Positions 1 to 8,106 of a stretch of DNA of 64,000 nt are shown one piece after another. The DNA comes from Maricaulis sp036231565 (GTDB taxonomy: Bacteria; Pseudomonadota; Alphaproteobacteria; Caulobacterales; Maricaulaceae). Position 1 is the stretch's first letter; each line of letters starts with the position of its first letter. The notes beneath the pieces are model-generated. The model did no database searches. It had not been told where the DNA came from and saw nothing but the letters and a program-made list of their open reading frames with translations. Position numbers and translations under genes: made by a program. Where the stretch lies: positions 1 through 64,000 of the forward strand of contig JAZAHA010000058.1 in the NCBI GenBank assembly GCA_036231565.1, in the 5' to 3' direction.

Positions 1-92
1 GGCCATCGGCAGGGACGACCGGCAAAAAGCTCGACCGGACCGTCCCCGCCGGTTTCGAGACGGGGCCCGCAAGGGACCCGGGTAAATCTCCG

Positions 93-161
93 TGTGCGGG
101 ATGCCTCCGGCGCCACTCACACAAACACATAAAACCCCGGCTCCGGCCGGCATCCCGCACA
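93..161. repeat. 13-bp perfect inverted repeat with 43-nt spacer
   Basis: Positions 93-105 (TGTGCGGGATGCC) and 149-161 (GGCATCCCGCACA) are exact reverse complements, separated by 43 nt. No T-tract follows either arm, so this is not a standard intrinsic terminator. It lies about 85 bp upstream of the small gene at 247. It could be a cruciform or protein-binding site, or the 3' hairpin of a gene outside the window. The rest of 1-246 shows nothing else I can assign. Confidence 0.5.
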
Positions 162-246
162 TCCTCATACCGCCAGGCGAAGCCGCCGTGGCGATAAAGG
201 CGCACGCGCGCCGGATCATCCAGCCACAGACCTGAAGGACACCGAC

Positions 247-642
247 ATGTCGAGAAAACGCCCCTCCCCCCACCGTCGCGCCCGCCGCAGCCCCCCGCCG
301 GAAGAGCGGCCGCCCGAAATCCTGATGAAGATCGTCGAAGGCATCACACCGGGCCGCGCGGCCGAGATATCCTTCGACAGTGCAAAAATGGCGTTGATGG
401 ACCAGGAGATGGGGCGGGCCGAACGCTGGCTCGGCCTGTCTCACCGCTTTGTCCTGCTCGGTCAGCGCTTTCACGCCCTCAACAAGGCTGACGACGACGC
501 CCGGTATCTCGCGGAGCTCCGCGCGTTCGGCGAGACCAATCTGGAAGAAGCAGCCCGCGAGTGCGGGATCGACATCGACGCCGTCCTGCGGCGGGTAGAG
601 GAAGAGGCCAATGCCGGCCCGGGCGGCGAAACGCCCGGCTGA
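247..642 (+). CDS. hypothetical protein, 131 aa
   Basis: I do not recognise this protein. The first 25 residues are rich in Arg and Pro (low complexity, basic). The rest looks helical and charged, with no signal peptide or membrane segment. The ATG at 247 has an AAGGA Shine-Dalgarno about 7 nt upstream (235-239), which supports the start. The gene is alone on the plus strand, convergent with cysNC. Composition and codon use match the neighbours, so it is probably a real gene. A DNA- or RNA-binding role would fit the basic tail but is a guess. Confidence 0.6.
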   Translation: MSRKRPSPHRRARRSPPPEERPPEILMKIVEGITPGRAAEISFDSAKMALMDQEMGRAERWLGLSHRFVLLGQRFHALNKADDDARYLAELRAFGETNLEEAARECGIDIDAVLRRVEEEANAGPGGETPG

Positions 643-669
643 CCCCTGCAGGCCGGCTCACACAGCAAA

Positions 670-699
670 ACGCCGCCGCGGGCCAGCCCGCGACGGCGT
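670..699 (-). terminator. intrinsic terminator of cysD-cysNC
   Basis: A 13-nt stem (670-682 with 687-699, one central mismatch) closes a 4-nt loop. Read on the minus strand it is followed by TTTTG, about 27 nt past the cysNC stop. Confidence 0.7.
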
Positions 700-725
700 C
701 TGTACGGTCCGGTAATCCGGTGCGG

Positions 726-2621
726 CTAGCCGAGCCGGCCCATCTCCCTGAGCTTGGCGATCACCTGGTCGGCAGCCTCTTCGGCCGAAATCTGCGAGGT
801 GTCGACCCGGATTTCCGGGTTTTCCGGTGCCTCATAGGGGCTGTCGAAACCGGTGAAATTCTTGATCTCGCCAGCCTGGGCCTTCTTGTAGAGCCCCTTG
901 GGGTCGCGCTGCATGCAGACCTCGAGCGGGGTGTCGATGAAGACCTCGACGAACTCGTCGCCCTCGACCAGTTCGCGCACCATGCGGCGCTCGGACCGGA
1001 AGGGCGAGATGAAGGAACAGGTCACCAGAAGCCCGGCATCGACGAAGAGTTTGCCGACCTCGCCGATGCGGCGGATATTCTCCACCCGGTCCTCGTCGGT
1101 GAAGCCCAGATCGCGGTTCAGCCCGTGACGCACATTATCGCCATCGAGCGAATAGGTGTGGTGACCGGCCGCCGCCAGCTTGCGCTCGACGATATTCGCA
1201 ACCGTCGACTTGCCGGCGCCGGACAGGCCGGTGAACCACAGGATGGCGGGCTTCTGGCCCTTGATCTGGGCGCGGTCGGACTTGGTCACATCCATCGCGT
1301 GATGATGGATGTTCGAGGCGCGGCGCAGGCCGAACTCGATCATCCCCGCGCCCACCGTCTGGTTGGTGAAGCGGTCGATCAGGATGAAGGCGCCCATGTC
1401 GCGGATCTTGTGATACGGGTCGAAGGCGATGGGACGGGCGGTCGACAGATTGCACTGGCCGATGCCGTTCATCTCCAGCTTGCGGCTGGGCTTTTTCTCG
1501 TAGGTGTTGATGTCGACGCGGTATTTCAGCGAAGAGACCGTCGCCGGCGTCGTCGCCGTGCCGATCTTCAGAAGATAGGAGCGTCCCGGCAGCAGGTCAT
1601 CGCCGGACATCCACAGCACTTCGGCTGCAAACTGGTCGGTCACTTCCGGGCGGGCCTCGGCCGCCGCGATGACGTCGCCGCGGGAGATGTCGATCTCGCG
1701 GTCGAGCACGAGCGTCACCGCCTCGCCGGCCACCGCCCGGTCCAGATCTCCATCGGCCGTGACGATGCGCTCGACCGTCGCCGTCAGGCCGGACTGGGCA
1801 ATGACGATGGCGTCGCCGGGCTGCACCGTACCGGACACGATGGTGCCGGAATAACCGCGGAAATTAAGATCGGGCCGGTTCACCCACTGCACCGGCATGC
1901 GGAAGGGCTCGTTCTGCACATCGCTGTCGATGTCCAGCGTCTCGAGATGTTCCAGCAGGGTCGGCCCCTGGTGCCAGGACATACTCCCCGAGCGGCGGGT
2001 GACATTGTCGCCATAGCGCGCCGACATCGGGATCGGCGTGATGGTCTCGAAGCCCAGATCGTCGGCGCTCTTGAGATACTCCGCGACGATCTCGTGGAAG
2101 CGGCCGCGGGCATGGTCGACCAGGTCCATCTTGTTCACCGCCAGCACGATATGGCGGATGCCCATCATGCGGGCGATATAGGTGTGGCGCAGCGTCTGCA
2201 CGAGCACGCCCTTGCGCGCATCGATCATCATCACGGCGACATCGGCGGTCGAGGCGCCGGTCGCCATATTTCGCGTATACTGCTCGTGGCCCGGCGTGTC
2301 GGCGACGACGAATTTGCGCTTTTCGGTCGCGAAGAAACGATAGGCGACATCAATCGTGATGCCCTGCTCGCGCTCGGCCTCGAGCCCGTCGAGCAGAAGG
2401 GCGAAATCGATCTCGTCACCGGCGGTGCCGTGCTTGCGGCTGTCCTTTTCCAGAACGTTGATCTGGTCCTCGAACAACAGCTTGCTGTCATAGAGGAGAC
2501 GGCCGATCAAGGTCGACTTGCCGTCATCCACGGAGCCGCAGGTCAGAAAGCGCAGCACACCGCGCTGACCGGATTGGGTCAGGCGCGCGATCACATCGGC
2601 ACGCGAGGTCTGTACGGTCAT
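726..2621 (-). CDS. cysNC: bifunctional sulfate adenylyltransferase subunit 1 / adenylylsulfate kinase (CysN-CysC, NodQ type)
   Basis: This 631-residue protein activates sulfate. The N-terminal EF-Tu-like GTPase (CysN) drives APS synthesis with CysD, and the C-terminal kinase (CysC) phosphorylates APS to PAPS. GTPase motifs are intact: GSVDDGKST at 29-37, DTPGH at 108-112 and NKMD at 163-166. A second P-loop, GLSGAGKST at 465-473, starts the kinase domain, followed by DGDNVRHGLN near 493. The ATG overlaps the cysD stop by one base (TGATG), so translation is probably coupled. The fused form is usual in alphaproteobacteria. With sulfotransferase-like genes nearby, the PAPS may serve polysaccharide sulfation as well as cysteine synthesis; which one dominates cannot be told from sequence. 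Confidence 0.96.
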   Translation of the reverse strand: MTVQTSRADVIARLTQSGQRGVLRFLTCGSVDDGKSTLIGRLLYDSKLLFEDQINVLEKDSRKHGTAGDEIDFALLLDGLEAEREQGITIDVAYRFFATEKRKFVVADTPGHEQYTRNMATGASTADVAVMMIDARKGVLVQTLRHTYIARMMGIRHIVLAVNKMDLVDHARGRFHEIVAEYLKSADDLGFETITPIPMSARYGDNVTRRSGSMSWHQGPTLLEHLETLDIDSDVQNEPFRMPVQWVNRPDLNFRGYSGTIVSGTVQPGDAIVIAQSGLTATVERIVTADGDLDRAVAGEAVTLVLDREIDISRGDVIAAAEARPEVTDQFAAEVLWMSGDDLLPGRSYLLKIGTATTPATVSSLKYRVDINTYEKKPSRKLEMNGIGQCNLSTARPIAFDPYHKIRDMGAFILIDRFTNQTVGAGMIEFGLRRASNIHHHAMDVTKSDRAQIKGQKPAILWFTGLSGAGKSTVANIVERKLAAAGHHTYSLDGDNVRHGLNRDLGFTDEDRVENIRRIGEVGKLFVDAGLLVTCSFISPFRSERRMVRELVEGDEFVEVFIDTPLEVCMQRDPKGLYKKAQAGEIKNFTGFDSPYEAPENPEIRVDTSQISAEEAADQVIAKLREMGRLG

Positions 2622-3589
2622 CAGAAATATCCCTCACGCTTCTTCTTCTCCATCGAGCCGGCCTCGTCATGATCGATCAGCCGGCCGGAGCGTTCCGAGG
2701 TGCGGGCGGTCAGCATCTCCAGCACGATCTCTTCGAGCGTCGTCGCGTTCGACAGGATCGCACCGGTCAGCGGGTAGCAGCCCAGGGTGCGGAAGCGGAC
2801 CATCTTGAGCTCCGGCGTCTCGCCGTCCTTCAGAGGCAAGCGCTCGTCATCGACCATGATGATCTGGCCGTCGCGCTCGACCACGGGACGCTCGGCCGCG
2901 TAGTAGAGCGGCACGATCGGGATGTCCTCCTCCAGGATGTATTGCCAGATATCCAGCTCGGTCCAGTTGGACAGCGGGAAGACGCGGATCGACTCGCCCT
3001 GGCGGATCTTGGTGTTGTAGTTGCGCCAGAGCTCCGGACGCTGGTTCTTCGGGTCCCAGCCGTGATTGGTATCGCGGAAGGAGAAGATGCGCTCCTTGGC
3101 GCGGGATTTCTCCTCGTCGCGCCGGGCGCCGCCGAAGGCCGCATCATACTTGTGACGCGTCATCGCATTGCGCAGCGCCTCGGTCTTCATCACCTGGGTG
3201 TGGACCTGGGAGCCATGGTCAAACGGGTTGATGCCGCGGGCCCGGCCGTCCTCGTTGATCTCGACCCGCACTTCCAGATCGAGCTCCTTCGCGATCGCGT
3301 CGCGGAAAGCGATCATCTCGCGGAACTTGAAAGTGGAATCCACGTGCTGCAGCGGAAAGGGCGGGCGAGAGGGATAGAAGGCCTTCAGCGCCAGGTGCAG
3401 CATCACCGCGCTGTCCTTGCCGATCGAATACAGCATGACGGGATTGGCAAACTCGGCCGCGACTTCCCGCATGATGTGGATCGATTCCGCTTCCAGCGCC
3501 TTGAGATGCGCCGACAGCGGCCGCTCGCGCGTCTTCGCCGACTTGAAGCGGTCGGCATATGCCCGGACCGTGGCCGTGATATCGCTCAT
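2621..3589 (-). CDS. cysD: sulfate adenylyltransferase subunit 2 (CysD)
   Basis: CysD transfers AMP from ATP to sulfate, giving adenylylsulfate, in complex with the CysN GTPase. The 322-residue product has the PP-loop signature SIGKDS at 55-60 and the family features GGARRDEEKSRAKER and ETPELKMVRFRTLGCYP. I chose the ATG at 3589 (MSDITATV) rather than an ATG nine codons upstream because GAGGG lies about 5 nt before it and the product then has normal family length. It is first in a two-gene operon with cysNC and shares a TGATG junction with it. Confidence 0.95.
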   Translation of the reverse strand: MSDITATVRAYADRFKSAKTRERPLSAHLKALEAESIHIMREVAAEFANPVMLYSIGKDSAVMLHLALKAFYPSRPPFPLQHVDSTFKFREMIAFRDAIAKELDLEVRVEINEDGRARGINPFDHGSQVHTQVMKTEALRNAMTRHKYDAAFGGARRDEEKSRAKERIFSFRDTNHGWDPKNQRPELWRNYNTKIRQGESIRVFPLSNWTELDIWQYILEEDIPIVPLYYAAERPVVERDGQIIMVDDERLPLKDGETPELKMVRFRTLGCYPLTGAILSNATTLEEIVLEMLTARTSERSGRLIDHDEAGSMEKKKREGYF

Positions 3590-3736
3590 GTCACCCTCAA
3601 CCTTCGCGGATGGCACGTCGATATTCCGGCCAGCCTCGCGTCAGGCCGATGTAGGACAGCTCAACGCGGATTGCCACCCGCAGCAGGGCTTTTCGGCTGT
3701 ACCGCGCACGGCGGCCGCAGCCGCGCCCCGACAGCG

Positions 3737-4864
3737 TCAGCCGCGGAAACCGGTCACCGCCGCCACGACCCGGTCAATATCGGCCTCGGGCATGTCCGGG
3801 TGCATCGGCAGGGAGACGACCCGGCCGGCCGCCGCCTCGGTCACCGGCAGACCGCCCGGCGCCACCGGATAGGACGCATAGGGCGCATGCAGGTGCAGCG
3901 GGATCGGATAATAGATCGCCGTCGGCACGCCCTGGTCAGCCAGATGTGCCCGGAAGCCGTCCCGGTCGTCGACCTCGATCGTGTACTGCGCCCAGGTCGA
4001 CTGGGCACCGTCGATGATTTTCGGTGTCTTCACCGCATTGCCGAGTCGGCTGTTATAGGCATCCGCTACGCGCTGGCGCATCCGGATCTCCTCGGCGAAG
4101 ACTTCCAGCTTGGCCAGCAGGATCGCTGCCTGGATCGTGTCGAGACGCGAATTGATCCCGATGCGGGCATATTCATAGCGCGAGGCGCCTTCGCCGTGGA
4201 CGCGGACGGATTTCATCGCGTCGAACAGGGCGTCATCCTTGCACAGCACCGCCCCGGCATCGCCATAGGCGCCCAGCGGCTTGGCCGGGTAGAAGGAGAC
4301 GGTCAGCGCATCAGCCCAATTCAGCGAGGCCTTGCCGCCCAGCGTCGAGCCGTAGGCCTGGGCACAGTCGGAAACCAGCTTCAGACCGTGTTCGCGGGCA
4401 ATCGGTTCCAGCGCCGGGTAGTCGGCCGGCTGGCCGAACAGGTCGACGGCGATCACGGCTTTCGGCGTGAGTTCGCCCTTCGCCTTCACATCGGCGATGG
4501 CCGCCGCCAGGCTGTCCGGCGACATGTTGTAGGTGTCCGGATCGATATCGACAAAGACCGGCGAGGCCCCGGCCAGCACCACGACTTCCGCCGAGGCGGC
4601 GAAGGTGAAGGACGGCACGAAAACCGCATCGCCCCGGCCGATGCCCCAGGCCATCAGCGGGATCAGGATGGCGTCGGTACCATTCGCGCAGCTCAGCGCG
4701 CGGCCCATGCCGGCAAACTCGGCGAGTTTGGTTTCCAGCTCCCCGACTTCCGGCCCGAGTATGTAGCGCCCCTCGTCGAGCACTTTCATCACCGCCGCAT
4801 CCATGCGGTCCTTGATGCGCGCCCGCTGGGCCTGGAGGTCGATGAAGGGGATCATGTCGGTCAT
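3737..4864 (-). CDS. DegT/DnrJ/EryC1/StrS family sugar aminotransferase
   Basis: This PLP enzyme probably transfers an amino group from glutamate to a nucleotide-linked keto sugar, making an amino sugar for a surface glycan. The 375 residues match the family length. The PLP-binding lysine is K195 in SFYPAKPLGAYGD, and the cofactor-contacting Asp is D166 in SDCAQAYG. The C-terminal active-site segment (TAIYYPIPLHL) is present. AAAGGTG lies about 9 nt before the ATG at 4864. It resembles the WbpE/DegT branch acting on UDP-sugars, but the substrate is not determined by sequence alone. It is separate from cysD (147 bp) and lies on the same strand. Confidence 0.88.
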   Translation of the reverse strand: MTDMIPFIDLQAQRARIKDRMDAAVMKVLDEGRYILGPEVGELETKLAEFAGMGRALSCANGTDAILIPLMAWGIGRGDAVFVPSFTFAASAEVVVLAGASPVFVDIDPDTYNMSPDSLAAAIADVKAKGELTPKAVIAVDLFGQPADYPALEPIAREHGLKLVSDCAQAYGSTLGGKASLNWADALTVSFYPAKPLGAYGDAGAVLCKDDALFDAMKSVRVHGEGASRYEYARIGINSRLDTIQAAILLAKLEVFAEEIRMRQRVADAYNSRLGNAVKTPKIIDGAQSTWAQYTIEVDDRDGFRAHLADQGVPTAIYYPIPLHLHAPYASYPVAPGGLPVTEAAAGRVVSLPMHPDMPEADIDRVVAAVTGFRG

Positions 4865-5140
4865 GAGGGAACACCTTTCGGCCCCGCGCCGGCGGGCCTT
4901 GTCGCTGCGGTATACCGGTGCGCTATAAAGGCGCCCTCCGGCCCGGCAAAGTCACGAAACATTTCGCTATTCTACGGTCAGACTCCACCGGATCGCCTGG
5001 CTGCGCAACAGGTCTCGAGCCGGCCTCGCCTGCGTTGTGCTGCGGGCACGTTTTGGAACGCCCGGGGTTTCAAGCTAAACAGGTCCCATGGCGTCAATCG
5101 GTTTGGCCAACCCTCTGTCTGTCTCGAGGAAATTGAAGCT

Positions 5141-5902
5141 GTGGCCACGCGCTCAAGCCTCTCATTTGCCGTCGCGGTTCCGATCGGTGCGTGGCACCCG
5201 TTTATCCCTGAAGCATTCAACAGCCTGGCCCGCCAGGATGTCGCGCTCGAAATCGCCCTGCTCGACGCCTCCGGCGACGACCGGGTTGCAGCGGCCGCCG
5301 ATGCGAGCGGTCTGCAGTTCGCCTACCGCCGCCATGGCGCCGACGCCGGACAGTCAGCCGCCATCGACGAGGGATGGCAAAACACCGATGGCGACATCGC
5401 CTTCTGGCTGAACGGCGATGACCGGCTCAAACCGGGCGCGCTAGAAACCGTCCGGTCGATTTTCGAACAACAGACTGACGCCGATATTGTCTATGGACAC
5501 TCGGACTTCATAGACGCCAGCGGCAAGCTGATCGGGGTGCATGACCAGGTGGCCGAGATGTCGGACCTGCTCTACCGGTCGAACATTATCTCCCAACCCT
5601 CCTGTTTCGTACGACGGACGGCCCTCGAAGCAGTGGGCGGTATCAACAGGGATCTGCAATACGTCATGGACTGGGATCTGTGGGTCCGGCTCAGGCAGAA
5701 CGGGGCCCGTTTCCTGCACACGCATCATACCTTCTCCGCGGTTTACATCGGCGATGACACCAAGACAGGCGAGATCCCGGCGCGGCGGCTCAAAGAAGTC
5801 TACGAACTGGTCCGGCAAGCGTGCGGACACTGGCCCGCATTCAAGTCCACGGCATCCCTTGCCGCTCACACTCTCGACAATCGCTGGCGGCGCGCACGAT
5901 GA
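5141..5902 (+). CDS. family 2-like glycosyltransferase
   Basis: The product is about 253 residues with a GT-A fold. It contains NGDDRLKPGA at 91-100, the DxD-type metal and nucleotide-sugar site, and a YVMDWDLWVRL segment typical of family 2 enzymes. No membrane segment is seen. I placed the start at GTG 5141 because GAGGAAA sits about 9 nt upstream; no ATG in this frame lies between there and the conserved N-terminal strand. Much longer open frame upstream is antisense to cysD and the aminotransferase and is not coding. The stop overlaps the next gene in an ATGA junction, so the two glycosyltransferases are probably coupled. The 276-bp gap 4865-5140 presumably holds divergent promoters. Confidence 0.8.
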   Translation: MATRSSLSFAVAVPIGAWHPFIPEAFNSLARQDVALEIALLDASGDDRVAAAADASGLQFAYRRHGADAGQSAAIDEGWQNTDGDIAFWLNGDDRLKPGALETVRSIFEQQTDADIVYGHSDFIDASGKLIGVHDQVAEMSDLLYRSNIISQPSCFVRRTALEAVGGINRDLQYVMDWDLWVRLRQNGARFLHTHHTFSAVYIGDDTKTGEIPARRLKEVYELVRQACGHWPAFKSTASLAAHTLDNRWRRAR

Positions 5903-7116
5903 CGAATACACCTCCGACCATTAGCCTGGTCACGCCGAATTATAACGGCGAACAGTTTCTCGAAGCGACACTCAGATCCGTCCTCGACCAGTCCTACGAG
6001 GCGCTCGACTATGTCCTGGTTGATGGCGCAAGCACCGACGGCTCGGCCGCGATACTCAAGCGCCATACAGACCAGGTGTCCTCGATAATCATTGAGCCGG
6101 ATAATGGGCACGCCGACGCGATCAACAAGGGCTTCGCCGCGACGCGGGGCGAGATCATGGGCTGGATCAATTCCGACGACGTGCTCCTGCCCGGATGCCT
6201 GTCCATCGTGTCGCAGGTCTTCGAGCGCTACCCTGAAATCGAATGGATCACCGGTTTGCCCTCGACATGCGACAGTGGCGGCCGGATGAACTATGTCGGG
6301 CCACTCAGGCCCTGGTCACGGCTGCGATTTCTCGCGGGCGATCACCTCTGGATACAACAGGAATCGACCTTCTGGCGGCGAAGCCTGTGGGACCGGGCGG
6401 GCGGAGCGCTGGACACACAGTTCGATGTTGCCAACGATTTTGACCTCTGGGCGCGCTTCTTCCGCCATGCCGACCTGTATTCCGTCGATTCAATGCTCGG
6501 CTGCTTCCGCATCCGGGACGGGCAGAGATCGGTCGAAAGCCACGCGCTCTACATGCGCGAAGTCGACCGCATATTGAAGCGCGAGCTTTCATTGGCGGAA
6601 CCCGAATTCAGGTCACGCCACGGCAGTCTGCTACCGGAGTCTCCGCGTCACCTGTCCCCGGCCGAGCGCACCGCGCTCACGTCGCAGCTGAGCGTCTGCG
6701 ACCCTCCGCCGGTGACACGTCACGCCCTCCGCTCGGGATCGCCGCTGTTGCAGGACATCACGCTTGATCTGCCAAAGCCCGCGCAGGGCACCGCTTCGGC
6801 CACGTCAACGGGCTGGACCGGTGTGGCGTTCCGGAACCGGCACTTCATTGCCGGCGCGCTCATCGTCCTGTTCCTCGGCGTGGCGGTCGCGGCCTTGTTG
6901 CCTGCGGCAGCCGTTTGGGTGGCGCTCGCGCTCGGCATGGGTTTCCTGGCAAGCCTGACCGCAGCCATAGCAATCAAGACCCGGCGCATAGTCCGGACGC
7001 TCCTGGTGGCCGTTGAGGAGAGCCGCTCTTCCGGCGCACGGGAAGCATACGCCCGTCACATGATCGAGCTTGAACTGGACCGGCTGAACCAGAGGCCCGG
7101 CTCTGACGACCGTTAG
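5899..7116 (+). CDS. family 2 glycosyltransferase with C-terminal membrane anchor
   Basis: The 405-residue protein starts with a classical GT2 domain: ISLVTPNYNGEQFL at 8-21, VDGASTDGS at 41-49, EPDNGHADAINKGF at 66-79 and the DxD-type NSDD at 91-94. A DFDLWARFFRHADLY segment continues the domain. The C-terminal part has two hydrophobic stretches (roughly residues 315-357, ALIVLFLGVAVAAL and AAVWVALALGMGFLA) that should anchor the enzyme at the inner membrane. The start is the ATG in the ATGA overlap with the previous gene. It probably adds one sugar in the locus polysaccharide; the sugar is unknown. Confidence 0.85.
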   Translation: MTNTPPTISLVTPNYNGEQFLEATLRSVLDQSYEALDYVLVDGASTDGSAAILKRHTDQVSSIIIEPDNGHADAINKGFAATRGEIMGWINSDDVLLPGCLSIVSQVFERYPEIEWITGLPSTCDSGGRMNYVGPLRPWSRLRFLAGDHLWIQQESTFWRRSLWDRAGGALDTQFDVANDFDLWARFFRHADLYSVDSMLGCFRIRDGQRSVESHALYMREVDRILKRELSLAEPEFRSRHGSLLPESPRHLSPAERTALTSQLSVCDPPPVTRHALRSGSPLLQDITLDLPKPAQGTASATSTGWTGVAFRNRHFIAGALIVLFLGVAVAALLPAAAVWVALALGMGFLASLTAAIAIKTRRIVRTLLVAVEESRSSGAREAYARHMIELELDRLNQRPGSDDR

Positions 7117-7209
7117 CGTCTCGGCGACCGAGCGGTACAACCGGTACCGGAGCGAGCAGGCCGGACACCCAGACCGGACATCCGGCGTCAGGACGCCTGA
7201 TTCTGTGCT

Positions 7210-8073
7210 CTATCCTGAGATAAATCGTGGGTTTTCAGCGACCAGAACACCGTCGCCCAACTGGATTTCCCCGTAGGGCGTATCGCAAAGCTGGCCCCGT
7301 TCGTAGTTCATGCGGATTTTCCAGCCCGCATCCTCGAACAGCTTCACCATTCCATGGTGTTTCTCCGACGAGATATGCGTCCCCACAAGTGTCGCTTTGA
7401 CGTGCGCATTCAGCAATTCCATGGACGGCGGAATTACATCGTATTCAACACCTTGGATATCGATGTGCATAAAGTCCACGGGGCCGGACAAGAGGTCGAG
7501 AATTTCCCTGATCGTGTAGGCGCGGACCGTCACGTATCGCGGAGCGCTGGCAACATTGCGCGTCGACGCGCCATAGTCCTCGTCGGGATTGTCAATCTCC
7601 GGAAACGATATCTCGCCAGGACTTGCGCTCACCGCCCCCCGAATGAGGTGCACGCCTTCACCTGCAAGCGCATTGTTGGCGAAGTGCTCCTTCATCCACT
7701 TCCAGTGCGTGAGATCGGCCTCGATCGCAGCCGCTTCAACCTCCTTGATCGCACTGTTCTGCCTGCAAGCAGCAAGTGCCGCCGACGTCCAGGTGCCCCA
7801 GCCCGCGCCGAGTTCCACAATACGGTAACTGCCCCGGGCACGGGCGACGCTCTCCAGGACCACGACCCAGTCGAGGTAGTGTTCATTGAGGACAGGAAGG
7901 TTCGGCGTGTAGCTCGCGCCAGCCGGCGGCGCGAATTTCGCCCACCCCTTCTTGAAGCGCACTTTCGTGCCGACCCCCAGAAAGTCGTAGATCGACTCTC
8001 CGTCCGCCTCGATCTTCATGGCGCTGTACTCAGAAAACACCGGATCGTGTTTCAGCATGTTTGAAATTCCCAT
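7210..8073 (-). CDS. FkbM family methyltransferase
   Basis: This 287-residue SAM-dependent methyltransferase has motif I as VELGAGWGTW at 86-95 and the family-typical DFMHIDIQGVEYDV segment that ends the Rossmann core. FkbM proteins are common in polysaccharide loci, where they O-methylate sugars, usually a terminal cap or decoration. The gene follows the two-domain glycosyltransferase gene by 33 bp on the same strand and is last in a five-gene minus-strand operon. No good Shine-Dalgarno precedes the ATG at 8073; an internal ATG six codons later is possible. Confidence 0.82.
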   Translation of the reverse strand: MGISNMLKHDPVFSEYSAMKIEADGESIYDFLGVGTKVRFKKGWAKFAPPAGASYTPNLPVLNEHYLDWVVVLESVARARGSYRIVELGAGWGTWTSAALAACRQNSAIKEVEAAAIEADLTHWKWMKEHFANNALAGEGVHLIRGAVSASPGEISFPEIDNPDEDYGASTRNVASAPRYVTVRAYTIREILDLLSGPVDFMHIDIQGVEYDVIPPSMELLNAHVKATLVGTHISSEKHHGMVKLFEDAGWKIRMNYERGQLCDTPYGEIQLGDGVLVAENPRFISG

Positions 8074-8106
8074 AAGCTTTTACAGACCTGCCGAGCCGGC
8101 AACGAG

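Noticed and set aside
561..2672. A 703-codon open frame on the plus strand
   Set aside because: It is antisense to cysNC, whose protein is fully recognisable. High GC keeps the opposite strand open, and the translation has no family features.
2669..5140. The long 5' extension of the first glycosyltransferase frame
   Set aside because: It is antisense to cysD and the aminotransferase. Only the part from GTG 5141, with its own Shine-Dalgarno, reads as a glycosyltransferase.
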